This document shows, in pieces, positions 26,602 through 35,590 of a stretch of DNA of 61,109 bases. The stretch comes from Sphingomonadaceae bacterium. Its GTDB lineage: Bacteria > Pseudomonadota > Alphaproteobacteria > Sphingomonadales > Sphingomonadaceae. Within the stretch, counting starts at the first letter, position 1. The number at the start of each line of letters is the position of its first letter. Under the pieces are notes generated by a model that ran no database searches, had not been told where the DNA came from, and was given only the letters and a program-made list of their open reading frames with translations. The position numbers were made by a program, and so were the translations under genes. The stretch covers positions 1 to 61,109 of the forward strand of contig JANYEY010000017.1 in assembly GCA_025359685.1 (NCBI GenBank). Direction: 5' to 3'.

Positions 26602-29600
26602 ATGATCAATTCGAAAGCGCGATTCGCGCTGCTCAGCAGTGCGTCCACAGCAGTTGCAATTTTCTTCGCGCCAGCGGCCGCTCAGGCCCAAACCACAACC
26701 TGTTCGCAGGTCACCACCAACATCACCTGCGTAGACGGCACCACCGTGCTGACCGCGACCACCGATCCGATCACCACGACTGTCGCCGGACCCGGGCTGG
26801 TCACCACCAACCTCACCGGCGCATCGAACGTCACCTACACCGCAACCGGTCCGATCGCGACCACGGGCGTGACTGCGGTCAACCTGACCTCGACCGGCGG
26901 CGCACTGACCTTCGCTCCGGCTGGTTCGACTGCACCTGTCAACATCTCCACCACTGGCGGTGCCGGTGCCAATGGCCTCGTGCTCAACACCGCTGGCCAA
27001 GCGGCTACCGTCACCGTCGGCAATATCTCGACCACGGGGACGAACTCGTACGGCGTGTTCGCCACTGGCGGCACCGACCTGACGCTGCGGACTGGTAATA
27101 TCTCGGTCACCGGCGCAGGCAGCACGGCGATCGATGCTGTTGCACAGACCGGCAACATCAACATCACTGCAGGCAACATTATCGCCAACGGGCGCGGGCT
27201 GCGCACAGCGGCCACGGGCACCAACACCATCGTGGTCGGCAACGTTACCACCGGTGATCGGGGCATCCTGGCCAATGGCAGCACCGTTTCGGTCACCGCC
27301 GGAAATATCGCGACCTCGACCAACGGCGGCACCACCCCGGGTGGCTATGGCGTCGCGGCGCAGGCTTCGACCGGTAACGCCACGGTGCGCACCGGCACGG
27401 TCAGCACTGTTAACGGTTTCGGAATCCTGGCCACTTCGGCGGGTCTCACCGGCGCGGTCGATATCGGCGGCTGCTCCAGCGTTACGGCCTCGGGCAACAA
27501 TGCAACTGCCGTGATCGGCCAGTCCACGGGAACCGGATCGGTCACGATCAACTGCGGCGCGCTGACCACCACCGGCGATAACAGCAACGGCGTCTTCAGC
27601 GCCTCGAACGGCGGCAACATGCTGGTCACCACGGGCGCGGTGAACACGGCTGGCATTGGCGCCTACGGGATCAACGCCAATACCACCGGTGCCGGTACGG
27701 TCACTATCAATGCCGGTAACATCACCACCACCGGGCTTGGCTCGACCGGCATCTATAGCCGTGCCAACACTGGCGCGGTCGATGTCGGTTATGGCAACAT
27801 CACGACTTCGGGCACCTTCAGCGGCGGCAATACCGCAGCTGCGCTCGACATTCTCTCCAACGGGTCCGTCAACCTGCGCGGCGCCGGATCGACGATCCGC
27901 ACCAACGGCGCCGGAACGATTGGCGCGCTGATCTACGGAGCCGGCGTTACCGGCAACTTGGGCAATATCACCTCCACCGGTCTCGGCGCACAGGGCGCGC
28001 TCATCACCGCGGCCTCGGCCCCGGTCAACTTGACGGTCGGCAACGTGTCCACCACCGGCAACGCACTGACGGTCAATGCGGGTGCCAACGCGGTCACGCT
28101 CAACACCGGAACGGTCACTGCGACTGAACTGGGTGCCACCGGCACGGTGATCAACAGCACCGGCGCGATCAACTTCAACGGCGGCAAGCAGGCCGCCAAC
28201 GGCGCACCTGCGCTGCGCATCGCAGGCGGAGCGGGCGCGATCAACGCCACCGTGGCTGGCGCTGCGACAACCAATGCAGGTACCGCCGTGGCGATCAGCG
28301 GCACCGGACCGCTGACCTTCGCGAACACCGGATCGATCACCACCACCGGGCCAAGCTCGGCGGGGATCTTTATCAACGGTGTCACCACTGCGGCGGTCGC
28401 TTGCGGCAATGTTTCGACCACCGGATCGAACAGCCCGGCAGTTGCGATACTGTCTAACGGCACCACCACCACGACCTGCGGCACGGTCAGCACCACCGGT
28501 GCTGCCAGCGATGGCGTAGCGATCACCAACACCGCTGGTACGACCACCTTCACCGGCGGCACGACCACTGCAACCGGGCTCGGCTCGCGCGGCATCGTGG
28601 TTACCTCCTCGGCTCCGGCAGCGACCGGCCTGGTCACCGTCAACACCGGCGCGGTTACGGCTAACGGCAATGCTGTTGTCGCCAGCTCAACCGGCGGAGC
28701 CAACGTGGCGGTCAACACCACCGGCAACGTTGCTTCGACTACCGGCACTGGCATTACGGCAACCACTGCAGGGACCGCACTGGTCAACATCGCTGCGGGC
28801 AATACCGTCTCCGGAATTCAGGGCGTCAATCTGGCCGGTACGGCTGGCAACACCCTGATCGTCAACGGTACGCTGTCCAACACCGGCGGCACCACGCCGT
28901 ACACGGTGCTGGCGGGCGGTCAGTTCACCCTGACGCTGGGCAGCGCCGGTGCGATCACCGGTCCGCTGGCCTTCACCATCGGGAACGACACGTTCAACAA
29001 CCAGGGCACTTACGCCCTGCCGTTGTCGCTCGACTTCCTGGCCGGCGCCGACGTGCTCAACAATTCGGGCACGCTGACCGGCTTTGCCGGGAACGCCTCG
29101 ATCCTCGGTCTCGAGACCTTCAACAACTCGGGACTGATCGACATGCGCGATGGCGCGGCCAATGACGTGATTACCCTGACGGGCACCAACTACGTCGCCA
29201 CCGGCAACGCTTCGCTGGGGATCGACGTGGTCGGCAGCGGCGGGGTCAACCTGGCCGACAAGCTGATCATCGGCGGCACCACCACCGGGACCACCACCGT
29301 GCTGGCGAACTTCGTCAACCCGGTGATCGACCTGACCGGGCCGCTGATCGTTGATTCGTCGCTCAACAACCTGACCGCAGGCCAGTTCGTGCTCGGCGGT
29401 GCGGTCAACCAGGGGCTGATCAACTACGGCATCCAGGTGCGCGGTGGTGACGCCTATCTCGTCTCGACCGCCGATGCCCGGATCTTTGACACCGTATTCA
29501 TCGGCCGCCAGATGCGCGACCTGTGGTACAGCTCGGCCGATGCCTACAGCTCATACGCTACGGCCCGCCGGATCAGCTATGGCCAGGAACGCAGCCATCC

Positions 29601-30387
29601 GCTGGGTATCTGGGCGCAGCTTTACGGTGAGCGCCAGACATCGGGCGACAATAGCCGCGCGGTATCGGCGTTCGGTTCGAACTTCACCGTGTCCGACCGC
29701 ATCCGCACCAACATCGAAGGTGCGCAAGGCGGTCTTGACTTCGGTGCTTCGAACTTCGTGATCGGCGTCACCGGTGGCTACGAACGCGCCAAGGGGATCA
29801 CCCCGAACGCCTCGCTGGTCCGCACCGAAGGCCACAACTATGGCGCTTATGCCCAGTTCGGCATGACCTCGGGCTTCTATGCCGGGGTACTGGTCAAGCG
29901 TGACGATCTGCGCACCACCTACAGCAACGGGGCGATCGCCAACGGCTTTGCCGCACCGAAATCGCACACTGATGGGATCGAGGGCGAAATTGGCCTGCGC
30001 ACCGGTGGCATGAACAACATCAACTTCGACATCGGCGTCGGCTTTGCCTACGTCCATTCGAAATTCGATGCGTTCAATTTCGGCAACATCGCGTTCGCCC
30101 GCGACGAGCTGACCAGCGAGCGCGGCCAGGCCCATGCCCGGGCAACGTTCTCGGGCGCGATTGCACCGTTCATCGAAGTTCGCGGTTTCCACGAATTCCG
30201 TGATAGCAACAGCTACCTGCTGCAGAGCGGGCTCGCGACATCGACCCTCGACGGCGCCAACAAGGGCACCTGGGCGCGGATCGAAGCCGGTATCGGCGGC
30301 GGCAACAAGGGCGGGCCGCTGATCAGCGCCTGGGCCAACGTGGGTGATACCACCGGTTTCGGCCTGCGCGCAGGCTTCCGCTTCTAA
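26602..30387 (+). CDS. autotransporter (type V) with repeat-rich passenger
   Basis: A 1,261-residue protein with signal peptide ending AAAQAQ. Residues about 30-900 are a Thr/Gly/Asn-rich passenger built of degenerate repeats of the form GNVSTTGxNSxGV, as expected for a right-handed beta-helix. From about residue 1000 (GIWAQLYGERQTSGDN) to the C-terminal GLRAGFRF is a 12-stranded autotransporter beta-barrel with terminal Phe. The passenger would be exposed at the cell surface; adhesion or biofilm roles are common but unproven here. The ATG at 26602 has CAGGAGA upstream. It ends at a strong terminator and so is monocistronic. Confidence 0.9.
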   Translation: MINSKARFALLSSASTAVAIFFAPAAAQAQTTTCSQVTTNITCVDGTTVLTATTDPITTTVAGPGLVTTNLTGASNVTYTATGPIATTGVTAVNLTSTGGALTFAPAGSTAPVNISTTGGAGANGLVLNTAGQAATVTVGNISTTGTNSYGVFATGGTDLTLRTGNISVTGAGSTAIDAVAQTGNINITAGNIIANGRGLRTAATGTNTIVVGNVTTGDRGILANGSTVSVTAGNIATSTNGGTTPGGYGVAAQASTGNATVRTGTVSTVNGFGILATSAGLTGAVDIGGCSSVTASGNNATAVIGQSTGTGSVTINCGALTTTGDNSNGVFSASNGGNMLVTTGAVNTAGIGAYGINANTTGAGTVTINAGNITTTGLGSTGIYSRANTGAVDVGYGNITTSGTFSGGNTAAALDILSNGSVNLRGAGSTIRTNGAGTIGALIYGAGVTGNLGNITSTGLGAQGALITAASAPVNLTVGNVSTTGNALTVNAGANAVTLNTGTVTATELGATGTVINSTGAINFNGGKQAANGAPALRIAGGAGAINATVAGAATTNAGTAVAISGTGPLTFANTGSITTTGPSSAGIFINGVTTAAVACGNVSTTGSNSPAVAILSNGTTTTTCGTVSTTGAASDGVAITNTAGTTTFTGGTTTATGLGSRGIVVTSSAPAATGLVTVNTGAVTANGNAVVASSTGGANVAVNTTGNVASTTGTGITATTAGTALVNIAAGNTVSGIQGVNLAGTAGNTLIVNGTLSNTGGTTPYTVLAGGQFTLTLGSAGAITGPLAFTIGNDTFNNQGTYALPLSLDFLAGADVLNNSGTLTGFAGNASILGLETFNNSGLIDMRDGAANDVITLTGTNYVATGNASLGIDVVGSGGVNLADKLIIGGTTTGTTTVLANFVNPVIDLTGPLIVDSSLNNLTAGQFVLGGAVNQGLINYGIQVRGGDAYLVSTADARIFDTVFIGRQMRDLWYSSADAYSSYATARRISYGQERSHPLGIWAQLYGERQTSGDNSRAVSAFGSNFTVSDRIRTNIEGAQGGLDFGASNFVIGVTGGYERAKGITPNASLVRTEGHNYGAYAQFGMTSGFYAGVLVKRDDLRTTYSNGAIANGFAAPKSHTDGIEGEIGLRTGGMNNINFDIGVGFAYVHSKFDAFNFGNIAFARDELTSERGQAHARATFSGAIAPFIEVRGFHEFRDSNSYLLQSGLATSTLDGANKGTWARIEAGIGGGNKGGPLISAWANVGDTTGFGLRAGFRF

Positions 30388-30412
30388 CGCAGTCCGGCAC
30401 GGATCAAGGAAC

Positions 30413-30446
30413 AAGGGCGCCCGGTGTAGATCGGGCGCCCTTTTCT
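30413..30446 (+). terminator. Rho-independent terminator after autotransporter
   Basis: A perfect 11-bp stem (AAGGGCGCCCG at 30413-30423 with its complement at 30432-30442), an 8-nt loop, and a TTTT run on the + strand. It lies 26 bp after the autotransporter stop. Confidence 0.92.
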
Positions 30447-30592
30447 ATTGGCAAGGTCAACAGCGAGGAGGGGGCCAAGCGAAAATGCGCATAGCAGGTG
30501 CATTGTTTGCAACGTTAACTTGGCCTCGCTCGTTGTAAGGGGAACGGGTGGTTTGCGGGCTACGATTGGCCACTTGCCCGGAGGAAAGCGTC

Positions 30593-32014
30593 ATGACCGC
30601 ACTATTGCTCGCCCGGGCGCAATTCGCCTTCACGCTGAGCTTCCATTTCCTCTTCCCGGCGTTTTCGATCGGCCTGGCGAGCTATCTCGCGGTGCTCGAG
30701 GCGCTGTGGCTCAAGACCGGGGCCGGGGTCTACGCCAACCTCTACCGTTACTGGTTGAGGATCTTCGCGGTGGTGTTTGCCATGGGCGTCGTCTCGGGCA
30801 TCGTCATGTCATATCAGTTCGGCACCAATTGGTCGGTTTTCTCTGACAAGGCCGGTCCGGTGATCGGCCCGCTGATGGCTTACGAAGTGCTGACCGCTTT
30901 CTTCCTTGAAGCGGGCTTTCTTGGCGTCATGCTGTTCGGGATCAACAAGGTCGGGCCGCGCCTGCACTTTGTCGCCACTCTGGCCGTGGCCGTGGGCACC
31001 TTCATCTCGGCCTTCTGGATCCTTGCAGTCAACAGCTGGATGCAGACCCCGACAGGTTATGAGATCGCGCCGAACGGCCAGTTCGTTCCGGGCCCGAGCT
31101 GGCTGGCGATCATCTTCAATCCCAGCCTTCCTTACCGGCTGGTGCACACCGTACTCGCTGCGTACCTGACAACCGCCTTCGCGGTGGGCGGGGTCGGCGC
31201 CTGGCACCTGCTCAAGGACCGCCACAACCCCGGCGCGCGCAAGATGTTTTCCATGGCCATGTGGATGGCGGCCGTGGTCGCCCCGCTCCAGATTTTCGCC
31301 GGTGACCTGCACGGACTTAACACGCTTGAGCATCAGCCGGCCAAGGTCATGGCGATGGAAGGCCATTTCCAGAGCCACCCGCACGGCGCTCCGCTGATCT
31401 TGTTCGGCATCCCCGACAGCAAGGCGCAGCGGGTCGATTACGCCATCCAAATTCCCCAGGCCTCCTCGCTGATCCTGAAGCACGATCGGAACGCGCCGCT
31501 GGCCGGGCTCGACACGATCCCGGCAGCTGACCGGCCGCCGGTCGGGATCGTCTTCTGGGCGTTCCGGGTAATGGTCGGGCTTGGCCTCGCCATGTTCGGG
31601 CTGGGACTGTGGAGCTTGCTGGCGCGCTGGCGGGGCAAGCTGTTCGACTGGACCTGGCTGCACCGCGCTGCGCTGGCGATGGGGCCGGCGGGGTTCGTGG
31701 CGGTGCTGGCCGGCTGGATCGTTACCGAGGTCGGACGCCAACCATTTACGATCTATGGCCTGCTGCGCACCGCGGACAGCGTCTCGCCGCTTGCCGCGCC
31801 AGCCGTGGCGGCCTCGCTCGCGGCTTTCGCGACAGTCTATTTCGCGGTGTTTGGAACCGGCATCTGGTATCTGCTACGGCTGATGCACAAGCCCCCCGAA
31901 GCGCATGAAGCCCCGCCATCGGCGGCTCCGATCAGAAGCGCGGGCATCACCCCGGCCCCGCAGGTTGCCGAAGGTGATGCCTTGCCCGGCGCGCACGACA
32001 AGGAGACCGAATGA
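30593..32014 (+). CDS. cydA: cytochrome bd-type ubiquinol oxidase subunit I (CIO type)
   Basis: A 473-residue nine-TM subunit. The N-terminus MTALLLARAQFAFTLSFHFL carries the His that ligates a b-type heme. GDLHGLNTLEHQPAKVMAME and GRQPFTIYGLLRTADSVSP are signature stretches of CydA. The Q-loop is short, as in the cyanide-insensitive oxidases (CioA) of Pseudomonas rather than in E. coli CydA. The complex oxidises quinol and reduces O2 to water in the inner membrane. ATG at 30593 with GAGGAAAG upstream. The stop overlaps the cydB start (ATGA). Confidence 0.92.
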   Translation: MTALLLARAQFAFTLSFHFLFPAFSIGLASYLAVLEALWLKTGAGVYANLYRYWLRIFAVVFAMGVVSGIVMSYQFGTNWSVFSDKAGPVIGPLMAYEVLTAFFLEAGFLGVMLFGINKVGPRLHFVATLAVAVGTFISAFWILAVNSWMQTPTGYEIAPNGQFVPGPSWLAIIFNPSLPYRLVHTVLAAYLTTAFAVGGVGAWHLLKDRHNPGARKMFSMAMWMAAVVAPLQIFAGDLHGLNTLEHQPAKVMAMEGHFQSHPHGAPLILFGIPDSKAQRVDYAIQIPQASSLILKHDRNAPLAGLDTIPAADRPPVGIVFWAFRVMVGLGLAMFGLGLWSLLARWRGKLFDWTWLHRAALAMGPAGFVAVLAGWIVTEVGRQPFTIYGLLRTADSVSPLAAPAVAASLAAFATVYFAVFGTGIWYLLRLMHKPPEAHEAPPSAAPIRSAGITPAPQVAEGDALPGAHDKETE

Positions 32015-33009
32015 TGGATCTCACCGTCATCTGGGCCGGGATCATCGGCTTCGCCATTACCGCCTATGTGATCATGGACGGCTTCGATCTGGGCATCGGC
32101 ATCCTGTTCCCGCTGTTCGAGGTGGGCAGCAAGCGCGATACCGCGATGAACAGCATCGCGCCCGTGTGGGACGGCAATGAAACGTGGCTGGTGCTGGGCG
32201 GCGGCGGGCTGCTCGCCGCCTTCCCGCTGGCCTATGCGATCATCCTTCCCGCGCTTTACGCGCCGCTGATGGCCATGCTGCTGGGGCTGGTGCTGCGCGG
32301 GGTTGCCTTTGAATTCCGCTGGCGGGATCCGGCGCATCGCCCATTGTGGGATATCGCCTTCACCGCCGGATCGCTGGTTGCCGCCTTTGCCCAAGGCGTG
32401 ACGCTGGGTGCCTTGCTGCAAGGCATCACGGTCGTCGGCCGTGCTTACGGCGGCGGCTGGTGGGACTGGCTCTCGCCATTTTCCATTTTGACCGGCGCCG
32501 GACTGGTTGCTGGCTATGCCTTGCTGGGTGCCTGCTGGCTCAACTGGAAGACCGAAGGCGACCTGCAAGATCAATGTGCGCGCTATGCGCGGCGGCTCGG
32601 CATCGTCCTGCTCGCCGTGATAGCTGCGGTCAGCCTGGCCACGCTGACGCTTGAGCCGCGCTATGCCGAGCGCTGGCTCGCCTGGCCCGGGATTGTCGCC
32701 ACGGCGCAAGTCCCCTTGGCCACCCTGATCGTCTCGGTCATGTATTATCGAAGCTTGGCCCGGCGCCGCGATGCGCAGCCGTTCTTCTGGGCACTCGGCT
32801 TGTTCGGCCTGTGCCTGGTCGGGCTGGGCATCTCGATCTGGCCAGACGTGATCCCGGCGCGGGTGACCATCTGGCAAGCTGCCGCACCCTACCGCAGTCA
32901 GGTGTTCATGCTGGTTGGCGCCGCTGTGCTGGTCCCGGTGATCCTGGCCTACACCGCCTGGGCCTATTGGGTCTTTCGCGGCAAGGTCGGCAGCGACGGT
33001 TACCATTGA
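32011..33009 (+). CDS. cydB: cytochrome bd-type ubiquinol oxidase subunit II
   Basis: A 332-residue multi-pass subunit. YVIMDGFDLGIGILFP and APVWDGNETWLVLGGGGLLA are the diagnostic CydB motifs. PDVIPARVTIWQAAAP near residue 280 is also typical. It forms the heterodimeric oxidase with the upstream product. Its start lies within cydA and its stop within the DUF2474 gene, so three proteins are made from one coupled message. The ATG at 32011 overlaps; an ATG at 32014 is equally possible. Confidence 0.93.
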   Translation: MMDLTVIWAGIIGFAITAYVIMDGFDLGIGILFPLFEVGSKRDTAMNSIAPVWDGNETWLVLGGGGLLAAFPLAYAIILPALYAPLMAMLLGLVLRGVAFEFRWRDPAHRPLWDIAFTAGSLVAAFAQGVTLGALLQGITVVGRAYGGGWWDWLSPFSILTGAGLVAGYALLGACWLNWKTEGDLQDQCARYARRLGIVLLAVIAAVSLATLTLEPRYAERWLAWPGIVATAQVPLATLIVSVMYYRSLARRRDAQPFFWALGLFGLCLVGLGISIWPDVIPARVTIWQAAAPYRSQVFMLVGAAVLVPVILAYTAWAYWVFRGKVGSDGYH

Positions 33010-33113
33010 TGGCGCGGTGGCAGCGCCTTGGGTGGTTCGTGGCGATCTGGGCCGCCAGCGTGACGGCGGTTGTCCTGTTGGGTCAGGCCATTCGTGTCAT
33101 GGTAAAGCCGTAA
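33009..33113 (+). CDS. DUF2474 small membrane protein of the bd oxidase
   Basis: A 34-residue single-TM protein (MARWQRLGWFVAIWAASVTA, then a hydrophobic helix and a basic tail). Position and composition match DUF2474, the tiny protein encoded after CIO-type cydAB, which is the counterpart of CydX in E. coli. It probably stabilises the oxidase. The ATG overlaps the cydB stop by one base (TGATG). It is too short for many gene finders. Confidence 0.82.
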   Translation: MARWQRLGWFVAIWAASVTAVVLLGQAIRVMVKP

Positions 33114-33128
33114 GCTGCAGCATGCCGA

Positions 33129-33596
33129 TCAAGCCTTGCCGGCCTCTGTCAATGCGGCGTCCCCGCCATCGGCCCTCCCCGCAAGAAGCTCATCGACCGA
33201 TCGGGCGCGGTCCGGATCGGTCGGTTCGGCGGGTTCGGCAGCGCCGGTCACTTCGCGTTCCAGCGCAGTCCTGATCCGCTCGATTTCGGCTTCTTCCAGC
33301 CGTTCGATCCCCACGAACCCGCTGCGCGCATCGGCGATCGCGCGCAGGATTTCGTCGAGCTTGGCCTGGATCGCGGCACCGTCGCGGTTCTGGCTGTTCT
33401 GGATCAGGAACACCGCCAGGAAGGTCAGCACTGTGGTCGCGGTGTTGATGACCAGTTGCCAGGTATCCGAATAATGGAAGAGCGGGCCACTTACCGCCCA
33501 GACAATGCAAGCAGCGGTCGCGCCGAGAAATGCCTGCGGCCGGCCCATCAGGGTGGCACAGCGCGAAGCCAGCTGCGCGAAAGATGGGCCCTTCAT
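33129..33596 (-). CDS. low-affinity iron permease family protein
   Basis: A 155-residue membrane protein with two TM segments (AFLGATAACIVWAVSGPLF and the segment before FLIQNSQNRDG). WQLVINTATTVLTFLAVFL and IQNSQNRDGAAIQAKLDEIL are the signature of Pfam PF04120, named after yeast Fet4-like low-affinity iron permeases. The C-terminal tail is acidic. The transport role in bacteria is not well proven. It is convergent with the oxidase operon. Confidence 0.8.
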   Translation of the reverse strand: MKGPSFAQLASRCATLMGRPQAFLGATAACIVWAVSGPLFHYSDTWQLVINTATTVLTFLAVFLIQNSQNRDGAAIQAKLDEILRAIADARSGFVGIERLEEAEIERIRTALEREVTGAAEPAEPTDPDRARSVDELLAGRADGGDAALTEAGKA

Positions 33597-33768
33597 GGCA
33601 GGAGCCGCGCCACTTGGGGAAGGCGGGGTGTATTTTCCATGTGCTGGTTAACCCGCAACCCGGTCGGAAGTTCCCCGCCGCCCGGGCGGCGGCCAGGCAT
33701 CTGCCGAGATTGCGTAACCACAAATAAACCATTGCCGCGCACAATGGTCTTTCCGCCAAGTCCGGGAA

Positions 33769-35100
33769 ATGCGTGTGACCACCATCGTCATCGATGGATT
33801 GAACGAAGAAGACTTCCGCCGTTCGGTCCAAAACAGATTGCGTGAGGGCCGAGTCGCCCCGGCGATCGCGCGTTTGCGCACGCTGTTGGCGCCCTACGCC
33901 GGACCTGAAGGCCCGCTGCCCGAACGCTTCCTGACCGTGGCCCCGGCTGAACTGATATTCTCGGGCTGGGCAAGCCTGGGCGATGGCATCGCCCGCCATG
34001 ATCGTCCAGGGCGCCCGGTCACCGCACTGGGTATCGCCTTTGGTTGGGCTGGCGAAGACGTACCGCAGCCCGACGCCGAAGGACGGCTGCAACCCTATCT
34101 TGAAACCGCCTATTTCAACGATGATTCGTTCCCTTTCTCGCAAAGTAGCCGCGATGACTTGCTTGATGGGTATTCGTCGGAAGGTTGCACCTGGGGCGGC
34201 GATAATCTGGCGGTCGATACCGCCTTGGTGCTCCACGGGATCGATGATCTTTACGGTGCGCTGGCCGCGCTGGAAGATCATCTACTGGCAAGCGACGAGC
34301 CCGATGAAGCCGGGCTCATCGCTGGATCGATCGGCGCCTGCCTGCTCTCGGCCCTGCTGATCGAGGCGGTCAAGGTCCAGATCGCTAACCACCGCCTGCC
34401 GCGTCCGGTCTGCGTGACCGCCGGCAGCAACGGGGTCTACCCCTATTTCGACGCCCCGATTGCCGGGATGCCGGCCGAAGTGCTCAAGGCTAGCGAGAAT
34501 GATGAAGACATGGTCCCGGCGGATCAGGGTGTCCCGGTTCCGCGCTACTCCAGCCTGCTGGTGACCAGCATTCCCCGAGCCCGCAAACGCGCGGTGCTGG
34601 TGCTGAACGAAAACGAGGACGAGACGGCGCACCGGCTCGCCGGTCTGCGGCAGTTGCATGGCGCCGAGCCTGAAGCACCGATTGTTTCGGCCCCGGTGCC
34701 GGAGCGCTTCGAACCCGATGCTCCCGGACCGGAACCAGTCCTGGCGCACGAAGCAGGCGGTCTCCTACTTGCCAAAAAGCCGCCCAAGACCAGCGGAGAC
34801 TTTCGCGACATGCTCACCCCGCGCGACGGCGATTTGCAGCAGCGCTTGCAGAGCCTGCTCGCCACCCACGCTCCGCGCCCCGCCGAAGCCGAGCGCCTGC
34901 CCGAACCATCGATCGACGGGGAACCGCAAGCAGAGCTGCCCGCCGAACCGGCATGGCTGGAGCAGGAAATTCAAGCTCCGGTCGAAGCACCTATGGCCGG
35001 GGAAGCCGAACCCGAATGGTTCGAGGATGACCCAAGACCGTCGCGTTGGTCACGGCTGAAGTCCTGGCTGCGTGCCCTGGGCGGCCGCCGCGCACCCTAG
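33769..35100 (+). CDS. hypothetical protein with Pro/Glu-rich C-terminal half
   Basis: A 443-residue soluble protein of no family I recognise. The N-terminal 290 residues look globular (ITALGIAFGWAG-like hydrophobic strands, EGCTWGGDNLAVDTALVL). Residues about 300-420 are rich in Pro, Glu and Ala and probably disordered. The last 25 residues are basic and Trp-containing (RPSRWSRLKSWLRALGGRR), which suggests membrane or nucleic-acid contact. It has no signal peptide. It is 139 bp upstream of the receiver gene. Confidence 0.6.
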   Translation: MRVTTIVIDGLNEEDFRRSVQNRLREGRVAPAIARLRTLLAPYAGPEGPLPERFLTVAPAELIFSGWASLGDGIARHDRPGRPVTALGIAFGWAGEDVPQPDAEGRLQPYLETAYFNDDSFPFSQSSRDDLLDGYSSEGCTWGGDNLAVDTALVLHGIDDLYGALAALEDHLLASDEPDEAGLIAGSIGACLLSALLIEAVKVQIANHRLPRPVCVTAGSNGVYPYFDAPIAGMPAEVLKASENDEDMVPADQGVPVPRYSSLLVTSIPRARKRAVLVLNENEDETAHRLAGLRQLHGAEPEAPIVSAPVPERFEPDAPGPEPVLAHEAGGLLLAKKPPKTSGDFRDMLTPRDGDLQQRLQSLLATHAPRPAEAERLPEPSIDGEPQAELPAEPAWLEQEIQAPVEAPMAGEAEPEWFEDDPRPSRWSRLKSWLRALGGRRAP

Positions 35101-35184
35101 GGCGCCGCAACCATTGCTAACGCGAAGCCGGTGGTTGGTTACGGCTCGGCGCGCGAGAATCTCCGCCGGATTGGCGGAAATTCG

Positions 35185-35209
35185 GGAACCCAATCCAGAC
35201 CTGTCGGTT
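35185..35209 (+). promoter_or_regulatory. EcfG-like promoter before the response regulator
   Basis: GGAAC at 35185-35189, 16 bp spacer, GGTT at 35206-35209, close to the alphaproteobacterial general-stress sigma EcfG consensus (GGAAC-N16/17-CGTT), 30 bp upstream of the receiver start codon. Confidence 0.4.
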
Positions 35210-35239
35210 GGAACTGGCGGAACATAAGGCAAAACCGCA

Positions 35240-35584
35240 GTGAAGATCCTGATTGTCGAAGACGAAATTTTTGTCGCGATGCATCTCGAAGAAGCGTTCG
35301 AAGACCTCGGATGCGACGTAATCGGGATTGCGCCCGACACTGAAACCGCGCTTGAACTTGGTAAGCAGGAGCCCACGATTGCAGTTGTCGACTTGAACCT
35401 GCGCGACGGCTTTACCGGCCCCAAGATCGCACGCGAACTGGCCAATCGTTATGGCACCAAGGTCTATTACCTGACCGGCAATCCGCGCGAAGCGGGTGAG
35501 CCGTTCGAAGGTCTGCTCGGCGTGAAGAGCAAGCCGTGGGGCGAAAGCGACCTCAAAGAAATCGCCGCCGCCGCGCGCGACTGA
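35240..35584 (+). CDS. single-domain response regulator
   Basis: A 114-residue receiver domain. Acidic patch IVEDE (residues 5-9), phosphoacceptor D51 (AVVDLNL), T79 in YYLTGNP and K98 in VKSKPW. No output domain. It faces an HWE histidine kinase gene, with their 3' ends 6 bp apart, and both have EcfG-like promoters, so they are probably a stress-induced phosphotransfer pair. Confidence 0.85.
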   Translation: MKILIVEDEIFVAMHLEEAFEDLGCDVIGIAPDTETALELGKQEPTIAVVDLNLRDGFTGPKIARELANRYGTKVYYLTGNPREAGEPFEGLLGVKSKPWGESDLKEIAAAARD

Positions 35585-35590
35585 TACTGC

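Noticed and set aside
27933..28802. 289-residue minus-strand Pro/Val-rich frame
   Set aside because: It is a shadow of the autotransporter repeats.
26602..30000. possible CRISPR or satellite array
   Set aside because: The repeats are degenerate, in frame, of varying length and lack spacer structure; they encode the passenger domain.
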